A stretch of 5,926 bases of DNA from positions 1-5,926 of the forward strand of contig DATGGU010000169.1 in the NCBI GenBank assembly GCA_035308365.1. The letters are read 5' to 3'. A program made the translations under genes and the position numbers. Below, one piece after another: positions 1 to 5,616 of this stretch; the stretch's first letter is position 1, and each line of letters opens with the position of its first letter. The notes beneath the pieces were generated by a model, which did not search any database, was not told the DNA's origin, and saw only the letters and a program-made list of their open reading frames with translations. Source of the stretch: PALSA-505 sp035308365. Its GTDB lineage: Bacteria > Actinomycetota > Actinomycetes > Streptosporangiales > Streptosporangiaceae.

Positions 1-144
1 GGCCCGGTCTCGCACTGGAAGAGCATCGATGACCCCAACGGCATCGGCTCCACCGTCGTCAACGGCATCAACAAGGCCGGTGACCTGGTCGGCTTCTACA
101 CCGACGCCGCAGGCAACACCGACGGCTTCCTGGCCACCCCGTAA
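1..144 (+). CDS. HAF-repeat (extracellular repeat) protein, C-terminal end only
   Basis: The frame is open from the first base of the window to the TAA at 142-144 and encodes 47 residues; the 5' end lies outside. The segment has the pattern of the HAF / probable extracellular repeat family: a tryptophan-containing strand, an 'IDDPNG' turn, then 'VNGINKAGDLVGFYTD' and a closing 'GFLATP'. These repeats form propeller-like arrays in secreted proteins of actinomycetes and other bacteria, and no enzymatic role is established. The call rests on the repeat signature in the last one to two repeats. The total length and the presence of a signal peptide cannot be judged here. A strong hairpin follows 20 bases after the stop. 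Confidence 0.75.
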   Translation, partial: GPVSHWKSIDDPNGIGSTVVNGINKAGDLVGFYTDAAGNTDGFLATP

Positions 145-164
145 CACCCCCGAGATATGGCAAA

Positions 165-198
165 CCCCGGCCGGACGGCAGGTGCCGTCCGGCCGGGG
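165..198. terminator. Bidirectional intrinsic terminator between convergent genes
   Basis: There is a perfect 15-bp inverted repeat (arms 165-179 and 184-198) with a 4-base AGGT loop. It lies 20 bases after the TAA of the + strand gene and 40 bases beyond the stop of the - strand gene. Only short T runs flank it: TTT at 203-205 for + strand transcripts, and TTT opposite 162-164 for - strand transcripts. This is usual for GC-rich actinomycete terminators. The convergent position suggests it serves both genes. A smaller 5-bp hairpin (216-220 / 224-228) lies closer to the - strand gene. Confidence 0.8.
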
Positions 199-238
199 GC
201 CGTTTACTGTCAGTGCCCGCGGAGCGGGCGGGGGCGGA

Positions 239-2416
239 TTAGTTGGGGACGACCGCCGTGTCGTCCACGACGAACGAGGTCTGCAACGAGGAGTCCTCGG
301 AGCCGGTGAACTTCAGGGTGATGGTCTGGCCGGCGAAGGCACCCACCGAGTACGAGTGCTGCAGGTACCCGCTGATGTGGTTGAGGTTGGAGAACGTCGC
401 CAGCGTGGAGAGCACGGTGCCCGAGGTGTTGAGCACCTGCACCTTGAGGGTGTCGTAGGCGGTGGTGGTGGTCGTCTCGGCCGTGTCGATGTGCAGCCAG
501 AAGCTGAACGTCGTTGCGCTGCACCCGGACGGGATCGTGATGGTCTGCGCGAGCGTGTCGGTGTGGGTGAAGCCATAACCGTCGAGCCAGGCATACCAGT
601 TACCGCTGTGCGCGGTCTCGCCGGCGCCGTTGGGGTTGATCACCCCGGCGGTGGATGTCCACGGTGCCGCCGAGCCGGTCTCGAAGCCCGGGTTGCCGAG
701 CAACTGGGTGTGGTTGGTGCAGCCGCCGCTGGAGCTGATCGTCCAGGTGAAGCTGGCCGACCCGCGCGCGCCGGTGGTGTCGGTCGCGGTGACCGTGACG
801 TTGTAGGTGTTTGCGGTGGTCGGGGTGCCGGAGATCAGGCCACTGCTGGAGTTGATGGACAGGCCCGCCGGGAGGCCACTGGCGCTCCAGGTGAAGGTCT
901 GGCCGGACTGGGAGTCGGTGGCGTGCATCTGCAGGCTGACCGCCGTGCCGACGGTGCCGGTCTGGTTACCGGGGTTGGACACGGTGACGGTGTTGCCGCT
1001 CTGCGGGTTGATCGTCCACGTGAAGCTCGCGCTGCCGTGGGCGCCGGTGGTGTCGGTGGCCGTGACGGTCACGTTGCTGCTGCCCGCCGTGGTGGGGGTG
1101 CCCGAGATCAGGCCGCTGCTGGAGTTGATGGACAGGCCCGCCGGGAGGCCACTGGCGCTCCAGGTGAAGGTCTGGCCGGACTGCGAGTCGGTGGCGCTCA
1201 TCTGCAGGCTGACCGCCGTGCCGACCGTGCCGGTCTGGTTACCGGGGTTGGACACCGTGACGGTGTTGCCGCCCGGGTTGGTGACGATGGCGTGGCTGCC
1301 CTCACAGGCGCCGCTGCCTCCCGAGCCGTCGTTGGCCCATGTGGTCTGGACGGCGAAGGTGCCGGTGGTCAGCGAGAGGTCGAACGAGCCGCCGCTGGTG
1401 CCGGGGGTGATCCAGGCGCACTTGTCGCCGTTCTCGGCGCCGCTGGAGTCCGTGTATCCACCGGCCGGGTTCTGGTCGGTGACCGTCTCGGCATATTCGT
1501 GGCCTTCGACGATGGAGACGCCGTCAAGTGGGCCGTTGCTGTTGACGAAGTTCTGCCCGCAGGAGGTTCCGGCGTCGGGGATGTAGGGCAGGTTGGTGAA
1601 CGCGATGTCGCCATAAGGCGAGGAGACAGCGCCACCGGAGAGGCTGCTGTCGCCGTTGTAGTCGTGCCAGGCGCAGAAGCCCTGCGTCTGGTAGTTGTCC
1701 GGGTCGGTGCCCGTCGGCGAGATGATCACGTACTGGGCGTCCCGGTTGAGGGCGGCGGTGGTGTTGCCGAAGTGGGCCGCCGCGTTGACCGCCTCGACGC
1801 CGAGCTGGTGACCGGTGGCCGTCTGCGGCGACGCAGTGCTCTCATCAACCCAGACACCTGCGAGCGCGCCGCCAGTGGGATAGGCGACATGTTCGGTGTT
1901 GCTGGCCGGGCATGTCTGAGCGCCGGTCGCGACGCCGTCGCAGTATTGCGTCATGACGCCGGACCACAGTTCATTCCCGGTCCCCAGGCCCTTCATGAAC
2001 TCTTGCAGGTAGGGTGCCAAGCCTGACGGGTCGCCAGACAAGGTGACGTCACCGTTGCTGTTGGTGCCCTGGGTGCCCCACTGGGAGCCGTAGAACACGA
2101 GGTAGACCTTCTCGTGGCCGGTGGTGACGCCGATACCGTCGATGCCGCCGCCATAATTGAGGTCGTTGGCCGAGGCCGCCGGCACCACGCCGGGGTGGTT
2201 GTGTGCCCACGCCCGCATCTCCTTCAGCCGCGAGATCGTGGGGGTGACTCCGTGGCGGTAGGGATGGTTATAGGCAGGCGAATAGGGGTTTTTCACCGTC
2301 GGGTGACTACCGACGGCGGCCTGCGCGCTCGCGCCGGCCTGCATTCCGGCAACCAGAGCCACTGCGGCGAAGACGGTGCCGCCAGCGACCAGCCGCCGGA
2401 TGGGGGTACGTTTCAT
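239..2416 (-). CDS. Secreted multi-domain protein: HEYAE metallopeptidase-like region, two putative Ig modules, C-terminal beta-sandwich-like module
   Basis: This is a 725-aa exported protein. ATG at 2416 is chosen over an in-frame ATG at 2533 for three reasons: GGAGGG (2423-2428) lies 6 bases upstream, the protein then starts with a classic signal peptide, and the longer version would overlap the promoter. Signal peptide: about residues 1-33, with charged KRTPIRR, a hydrophobic core, and cleavage at ASA-QA or AQA-AV. Residues about 85-380 form the main domain. It contains FCAWHDYNGD (248-257), HEYAETVTD (306-314) and ENGDKCAW (328-335). I recall this spacing from Zn-peptidase-like secreted proteins and the plant EXORDIUM/PHI-1 family, so peptidase activity is an inference, not proven. 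Two He_PIG-type Ig modules follow (about 382-469 and 473-560). The C-terminal module (about 565-725, starting near 'NPGFETG') looks like a galactose-binding-like or carbohydrate-binding beta sandwich. Several cysteines suit an exported protein. Confidence 0.85.
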   Translation of the reverse strand: MKRTPIRRLVAGGTVFAAVALVAGMQAGASAQAAVGSHPTVKNPYSPAYNHPYRHGVTPTISRLKEMRAWAHNHPGVVPAASANDLNYGGGIDGIGVTTGHEKVYLVFYGSQWGTQGTNSNGDVTLSGDPSGLAPYLQEFMKGLGTGNELWSGVMTQYCDGVATGAQTCPASNTEHVAYPTGGALAGVWVDESTASPQTATGHQLGVEAVNAAAHFGNTTAALNRDAQYVIISPTGTDPDNYQTQGFCAWHDYNGDSSLSGGAVSSPYGDIAFTNLPYIPDAGTSCGQNFVNSNGPLDGVSIVEGHEYAETVTDQNPAGGYTDSSGAENGDKCAWITPGTSGGSFDLSLTTGTFAVQTTWANDGSGGSGACEGSHAIVTNPGGNTVTVSNPGNQTGTVGTAVSLQMSATDSQSGQTFTWSASGLPAGLSINSSSGLISGTPTTAGSSNVTVTATDTTGAHGSASFTWTINPQSGNTVTVSNPGNQTGTVGTAVSLQMHATDSQSGQTFTWSASGLPAGLSINSSSGLISGTPTTANTYNVTVTATDTTGARGSASFTWTISSSGGCTNHTQLLGNPGFETGSAAPWTSTAGVINPNGAGETAHSGNWYAWLDGYGFTHTDTLAQTITIPSGCSATTFSFWLHIDTAETTTTTAYDTLKVQVLNTSGTVLSTLATFSNLNHISGYLQHSYSVGAFAGQTITLKFTGSEDSSLQTSFVVDDTAVVPN
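737..998 (-). repeat. Tandem putative-Ig (He_PIG) coding repeat, second unit in the protein
   Basis: This 262-bp unit encodes residues about 473-560 of the secreted protein. It repeats the unit at 1010-1271 with an exact 273-bp (91-codon) period. Long stretches are identical or differ by single bases, notably the part encoding 'FTWSASGLPAGLSINSSSGL'. Most differences fall at the part encoding the end of the domain (ANTYNVTV here, AGSSNVTV in the other unit). The near identity suggests recent duplication or gene conversion. Confidence 0.9.
1010..1271 (-). repeat. Tandem putative-Ig (He_PIG) coding repeat, first unit in the protein
   Basis: This is the partner of the unit at 737-998 and encodes residues about 382-469. 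Both units begin with the strand NTVTVSNPGNQTGTVGTAVS and end with SASFTWTI, and are joined by the short linker NPQSG. He_PIG modules are usually passive spacer or adhesion domains in secreted enzymes. Confidence 0.9.
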
Positions 2417-2497
2417 CCTGCTCCCTCCACTGCACTGTGGGTCCACGCCCCTGGTCAGGGCGCAAGAGAGGCACGCGGGGTGACCGTGCCTGCACGT

Positions 2498-2526
2498 AAA
2501 ATAACGACGCACCAATGGGGCGTCAA
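2498..2526 (-). promoter_or_regulatory. Predicted housekeeping-type promoter of the secreted-protein gene
   Basis: Read on the - strand, TTGACG (2526-2521) is followed after exactly 17 bases by TATTTT (2503-2498). This is a close match to the -35 and -10 boxes of a vegetative sigma factor. Transcription would start near 2490 and leave a leader of about 75 bases before the ATG at 2416. Its position inside the longer alternative frame (ATG at 2533) supports the shorter start. Confidence 0.55.
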
Positions 2527-2553
2527 CGGGCATTACATTTCGTAACTACGACA

Positions 2554-2581
2554 AATGCGTAGAAAGCTGGAATAATGCGTA
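2554..2581. repeat. Direct repeat AATGCGTA x2, 20-bp period, upstream of the promoter
   Basis: AATGCGTA occurs at 2554-2561 and 2574-2581, about two helical turns apart. It lies 28-55 bases upstream of the predicted -35 box of the secreted-protein gene. A CGTA-AC-TACG dyad (2541-2550) sits beside it. The placement suits an activator binding site, but no known regulator motif is recognised. Confidence 0.4.
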
Positions 2582-2767
2582 CATAAGATCAGCGACTTGG
2601 GCCCCCCGGCTGGACAGTCCTGGTTTTCGGTTGCTATCAGTGGTCGCCGGGTGAGCCGGTTACCGGGAGTGAGTCACGCGACAGCGCAATTACGTACACC
2701 ATGGAAGCCGGGGCGCCAATGAGGAACCCAAAACCTAACCAGATATGAATAAATCGAATTCCGATGG

Positions 2768-2800
2768 ACGCACGGTGATGGCGGAACTGATACCGTGCGT
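2768..2800. promoter_or_regulatory. 9-bp dyad ACGCACGGT / ACCGTGCGT, possible operator
   Basis: A perfect 9-bp inverted repeat (2768-2776 and 2792-2800) has a 15-base spacer, so the half-site centres are 24 bp apart. The half-site ACCGTGCGT recurs exactly at 2877-2885, across the GTG start of the lipoprotein gene. A one-mismatch copy (ACCGTGCCT, 2483-2491) lies at the predicted transcription start of the divergent gene. This suggests a shared regulator for the divergent pair. The binding protein is unknown. Confidence 0.4.
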
Positions 2801-2806
2801 GACCAC

Positions 2807-2836
2807 GGAACCAGGAACGCCCCCGGGTGCGTCTAA
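2807..2836 (+). promoter_or_regulatory. Possible ECF-sigma-type promoter of the lipoprotein gene
   Basis: GGAAC (2807-2811) is followed after 18 bases by CGTCTAA (2830-2836). This resembles the GGAAC / CGTC boxes of extracytoplasmic-function sigma factors. The spacer is one or two bases longer than usual. The start would lie near 2842, about 40 bases before the GTG. No good vegetative promoter was seen closer to the gene. Confidence 0.3.
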
Positions 2837-2879
2837 GTCACCCGAGATGAAACGCTGAGACGGAGAGAAGAGGCAGACC

Positions 2880-3377
2880 GTGCGTACCGTACAGATGTCC
2901 GTCGCCGCGATCCTGGGCACGATGGCAGTCATCGCCGGTTGTGGCCACACTGGCGCTAACGCGAGTGGCGCGGCCGGCGCGGGTGGCAGCTCTTCACCCG
3001 CCGCCGCAGCATCATCGAGCCCTTCGGGCGGCGTGCCGGTCAGCGGCAAGAACGTGACGCTCAGCGCCGCGCAGAACGGCAAAATCTACATTGTGCAGAA
3101 GGGGACGACCCTGTTCGTCTTCCTCCGGGGGACGCCCACCCAGATGTGGAAGCCGATCCGGTCCAGCTCTGAGTCGCTGAAGCCTGCGGCCAACGGACGG
3201 CTGGCACTGATGCTCGGCGAGACGGCGGCGTCCTTCGTGGCGGCCACGCCGGGGACGGCAGTCATCTCATCGACGCGGGCGCTGTGCTCGTCGTCGAGTG
3301 GCTCTCCGACGCCCGCGGGCGTGGCACAGTGCGGTGTGATCCAGAGCTACCGGGTGACCGTGGTGGTGCAGGGCTGA
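2880..3377 (+). CDS. Small lipoprotein with a possible chagasin-like (I42) domain
   Basis: This gene encodes 165 aa from GTG 2880. AGAGG (2869-2873) lies 6 bases upstream within a purine-rich stretch. An in-frame ATG at 2895 has no ribosome binding site and would remove the only N-terminal charge (R2). The N-terminus is a lipoprotein signal: a hydrophobic run ending in VIAGC, with the lipidated Cys at 21. A flexible Ser/Ala/Gly-rich linker (22-53) follows, as in surface lipoproteins of actinomycetes. Residues 54-165 look like a beta domain: NVTLSAAQNGK, then VFLRGTPTQMW, and a closing SYRVTVVV strand. The order 'LSxxxNG... LxGxPTxxxW... FxAxxPG... V strand' weakly resembles chagasin-type cysteine-protease inhibitors (I42), but the usual NPTTGY loop is degenerate. 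C136 and C151 may form a disulfide. The gene is divergent from the secreted peptidase-like gene. The lipoprotein call is firm and the inhibitor idea is tentative. Confidence 0.8.
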   Translation: MRTVQMSVAAILGTMAVIAGCGHTGANASGAAGAGGSSSPAAAASSSPSGGVPVSGKNVTLSAAQNGKIYIVQKGTTLFVFLRGTPTQMWKPIRSSSESLKPAANGRLALMLGETAASFVAATPGTAVISSTRALCSSSSGSPTPAGVAQCGVIQSYRVTVVVQG

Positions 3378-3412
3378 CCGATTGTGGCCGGCTCGGCTGC
3401 TCCCCGGGACGT

Positions 3413-3418
3413 TAAACT
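3413..3418 (+). promoter_or_regulatory. -10 box (TAAACT) of a probable leaderless transcript
   Basis: TAAACT fits the TAnnnT -10 pattern of actinomycetes and ends 8 bases before the GTG at 3427. Transcription would therefore start at or next to the start codon. No Shine-Dalgarno sequence precedes the GTG and no clear -35 box is present. Leaderless genes with this arrangement are common in actinomycetes. Confidence 0.45.
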
Positions 3419-3426
3419 GCCGGGTC

Positions 3427-4092
3427 GTGGACGAGCGGATCGAGCGAGCTTGGCAGTGTTACCAGGATGCCGTGTTCGGCGGGGATTCGGCTGGGCTGTC
3501 CGGTGCGGATCGGGAACTGGACGGGGTTGAGGCCGATCTGGCGCTGGCCCGGGGCCGGATCGTTCACGCGCGGTTTCTTCAGGAGCGGGATGCCGGGACG
3601 GCTGCGGAGGACCCGGCGGAGCTGCCGCTGTTCGAGCGGGCGGCGGAGCTGTACCGTGCGCTCGGGGACGTGCGGGGCGAGGGTGAATCGCTCTTCTGGA
3701 TCGGGTGCTTTCACCAGGTGGTCCGGCGGGACAATGCGGCTGCTGCGCCATATTTGAACCATTCTTACGAGCTCGCGGCGCAGGCCGATGACAAGCTCAC
3801 GATGTCTGAGGCGCTACGGCACCTGGGCATAGCGGCCCATGCTGGCGGGGAGTTTGACCTGGCCCGCGAGCGGTTGGAACAATCGACGCAGCTCCGGCGC
3901 GAGATCAATCTGTTGCCTGGCGTGGCCGCGAACCTGATCGGATTGGCCTATATCGCGGCCGCTCAGGAGCGCCGTGACGATGCGGTGGCCATCCTTGACG
4001 AGGCGGCCGCCCTGGCCAAAGCCAGCAACGCCGGCCGCATCCTTCGCACGGTGGAGCAGGCCCGGGCGGAGCTTCGAGCACTGGATGTATGA
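3427..4092 (+). CDS. TPR-like helical repeat protein
   Basis: The protein is 221 aa from GTG 3427. The frame is also open to a TTG at 3382, but those codons (WPARLLPGTLNCRV) do not look like protein and would span the -10 box. The protein is cytoplasmic, with no signal peptide or membrane segment, and is almost entirely amphipathic helix. TPR-like units with the usual A/G/Y spacing are visible at about 68-98 (FERAAELYRALGD), 104-120, 125-158 (EALRHLGIAAHAGGEFDLA) and 167-200 (NLIGLAYIAAAQERRDDAV). TPR arrays bind other proteins or peptides. No catalytic or DNA-binding domain accompanies them, so the partner is unknown. The gene is on the same strand as the toxin gene downstream but separated by 73 bases that hold their own promoter-like signal, so co-transcription is uncertain. 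Codon use is typical high-GC. Confidence 0.8.
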   Translation: MDERIERAWQCYQDAVFGGDSAGLSGADRELDGVEADLALARGRIVHARFLQERDAGTAAEDPAELPLFERAAELYRALGDVRGEGESLFWIGCFHQVVRRDNAAAAPYLNHSYELAAQADDKLTMSEALRHLGIAAHAGGEFDLARERLEQSTQLRREINLLPGVAANLIGLAYIAAAQERRDDAVAILDEAAALAKASNAGRILRTVEQARAELRALDV

Positions 4093-4115
4093 GCACCTCC
4101 CCCGCGCACGCGGCT

Positions 4116-4144
4116 TTGCCTAAGATGCCGTGTTGTAACAAACT
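4116..4144 (+). promoter_or_regulatory. Possible promoter of the toxin-immunity pair
   Basis: TTGCCT (4116-4121) and CAAACT (4139-4144) are separated by 17 bases. The -35 match is fair and the -10 match is weak, keeping only the key A and T. The start would lie near 4150, just before the strong ribosome binding site GGAAGGGG (4151-4158). The alternative is read-through from the TPR gene. A weak CCGC/GCGG hairpin (about 4102-4113) offers little termination. Confidence 0.3.
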
Positions 4145-4165
4145 GACGGGGGAAGGGGTCTATCC

Positions 4166-5272
4166 GTGCCTGGGCCACGCGATCATCCGGCCGTCCCAGA
4201 TCAACCGCCAGATCATCAAGCTCACCGGGATGTCCGGGACTCGCGCGCTCACGCCGGCGAGCCTGCCGCCGTTGACCGGCTGCGGCTGTCCCCCGGTGAC
4301 GAACGCCGGATGCGGGCGTTAGAGTCACTGCCACCTGGCCATCCGAGTTCGCCATACCTGGCGGACGGCAGCCGTCGCCCACCGGCCCGGAGCCTGCGCA
4401 GCCTTGAACTGCCCTTCCCCGATGAGGCCGCCACGCAGAAGCCGGGCACAGCGGACAACTTGGCCGCCGAGCCAACCGGAGCACCGCAGTCCGACACTCC
4501 GGGCCGGCCGGAGGGCCGGCACCGCAGCTACTGGACCGAGGTACCGCACTTCGAGCGCAAGTGGGCCGAACACGAGCGCGAATGGCCGAAGCACGAGCAA
4601 CCGGCCGCCACGGTGGACCGCTCACATGATCCGCCGGGATCCTGGCGCAGCGACAGCAACCTGCTGCTCAGCCCGCAGGACAACGCCCGCTCCAAGGAGG
4701 CCATCGATCGCGTCCAGGCCGCCGAGCCCCGCGTGACCGCAGACCTTGGCGAGGTGGCCCGGAAGTCAGCGTTCGGCGGTGAACTCGTAGGCCTGGAGTT
4801 CCGCTACAAGGGCGAAGACCGGCTCAAGGAGAAGGTGGCCGAAAATTTGCAGCGGAGACCCGACATGGCTCCCGAAGAGGCCATGCTAGAAATCAGCGAT
4901 GCTATCCGGTACACGGTACGATTCAGCCATGAGAACTACGTCGGTGGATATAAGGATGTCAGCGAGCGCCTGACCGAGAGCGGGTATTCGCTATTTTATG
5001 CACAAAACCACTGGGAAGATCCCGAATACAAAGGTATCAATACTCGGTGGACGACTCCTGAGGGGAATCGTTTTGAGGTCCAGTTCCATACGCGGGAAAG
5101 CTATCACGCCAAGCAGGAGGTCACGCACGAGGCCTACGAGCGCATCCGCAATCCGCTAACATCTGACGACGAGCGGAGTGCACTGAAGACCTTCCAGCGA
5201 GACGTGTCATCGTGGATTCCGGTGCCCGAAGGTTCTGCGGGCATTCCAGACCTCAGGAAGGACCCCTTCTAG
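4166..5272 (+). CDS. Probable polymorphic toxin with a C-terminal RelA/SpoT-like pyrophosphokinase domain
   Basis: The protein is 368 aa. GTG 4166 follows AAGGGG (4153-4158) with a 7-base spacer. Residues 1-165 are rich in Pro, Arg and Asp and likely disordered, with a charged WAEHEREWPKHE stretch (133-144). No signal peptide, WXG100, LXG or membrane segment was seen. Residues about 175-355 match the RelA/SpoT synthetase fold. They show the basic loop R213-x-K215-x7-K223, the metal-binding Asp in SDAIRYTV (D245), YKGIN (288-292), and FEVQFHT with the catalytic Glu E304, followed by AKQEVTHEAYERIR. This matches secreted actinomycete ATP nucleotide 3'-pyrophosphokinases and RelA-like toxin domains more than housekeeping RSH enzymes. 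There is no HD hydrolase, TGS or ACT domain. The expected reaction is transfer of pyrophosphate from ATP to a 3'-OH of a nucleotide or tRNA. The next gene abuts it without a gap. A TTA codon (4319-4321) and a sharp GC drop in the catalytic half are notable. Confidence 0.85.
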   Translation: MPGPRDHPAVPDQPPDHQAHRDVRDSRAHAGEPAAVDRLRLSPGDERRMRALESLPPGHPSSPYLADGSRRPPARSLRSLELPFPDEAATQKPGTADNLAAEPTGAPQSDTPGRPEGRHRSYWTEVPHFERKWAEHEREWPKHEQPAATVDRSHDPPGSWRSDSNLLLSPQDNARSKEAIDRVQAAEPRVTADLGEVARKSAFGGELVGLEFRYKGEDRLKEKVAENLQRRPDMAPEEAMLEISDAIRYTVRFSHENYVGGYKDVSERLTESGYSLFYAQNHWEDPEYKGINTRWTTPEGNRFEVQFHTRESYHAKQEVTHEAYERIRNPLTSDDERSALKTFQRDVSSWIPVPEGSAGIPDLRKDPF

Positions 5273-5548
5273 ATGCCGGACAAGATCACGTATTACGCGG
5301 TCATCGGCGGCGATCGGACGATCGACAACCCATACGGGCTGGTCCGGCGGTTGGAATTCGACGACGGTGCCTTTACCGATGAAGGAATCAGGAAAGACTT
5401 TAGCTGGGCTTTCTCCCCCGCGATCGTCGAGTGGGAGCATGGCGATCTGGAAGATGATCTAGTCGAGGTAAACCACGCTCAGGCCAGCAAGATCATCGAG
5501 TATTTCAGGTCGCGCTGGGGACCGTACGGCCAGCCGATTGACTCCTAG
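5273..5548 (+). CDS. Probable immunity protein of the RelA/SpoT-like toxin
   Basis: The protein is 91 aa. ATG directly follows the toxin's TAG (5270-5272), and AGGAAGGA (5255-5262) inside the toxin gene serves as its ribosome binding site, so the two are translationally coupled. The protein is small, soluble and acidic (18 Asp/Glu against 9 Lys/Arg), typical of proteins that bind and block a nucleotide- or RNA-handling enzyme. It begins with a beta-strand-like TYYAVIGG and continues with NPYGLVRRLEFDDG, DFSWAF and VEWEHGDLEDDLVEVN, ending in a helix (AQASKIIEYFRSRW). I recall similar short proteins (YYA..., NPYGVVRR..., DLxW...) in actinomycetes next to toxins, but cannot name a family with certainty. 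It has no HD motif, so it is not a small alarmone hydrolase; neutralisation by binding is inferred. Its GC content (about 57%) matches the toxin domain, not the N-terminal part, suggesting the two moved together. Confidence 0.8.
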   Translation: MPDKITYYAVIGGDRTIDNPYGLVRRLEFDDGAFTDEGIRKDFSWAFSPAIVEWEHGDLEDDLVEVNHAQASKIIEYFRSRWGPYGQPIDS

Positions 5549-5616
5549 TCGGGAGTACATGTCAGCCAAGCTGCTGAAGAGAGGCAGCCGGGCGGGTAAC
5601 CGGTAAGCACGACGGC

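Noticed and set aside
29..2026. Very long open frame on the + strand (665 codons) opposite the secreted-protein gene
   Set aside because: The translation is low-complexity Gly/Arg/Val/Ala, as expected for the antisense of a high-GC gene. The - strand frame has a signal peptide, recognisable domains, a ribosome binding site and a promoter.
2417..2533. 39-residue N-terminal extension of the secreted protein from ATG 2533
   Set aside because: It would bury the signal peptide, overlaps the predicted -35/-10 boxes, and lacks the ribosome binding site found at 2423-2428.
3382..3426. Longer TPR protein starting at TTG 3382
   Set aside because: The added residues do not resemble the helical protein, and the stretch contains the TAAACT -10 box.
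4089..4322. 77-codon frame from ATG 4089 overlapping the TPR gene stop (ATGA)
   Set aside because: The overlap looks like translational coupling, but there is no ribosome binding site and no protein-like pattern. Most of it is out of frame with the toxin gene, which has a strong ribosome binding site at 4151-4158.
5540..5556. ACTCC/GGAGT hairpin around the stop of the immunity gene as a terminator
   Set aside because: The stem is only 5 bp, overlaps the stop codon region, and has no T run.
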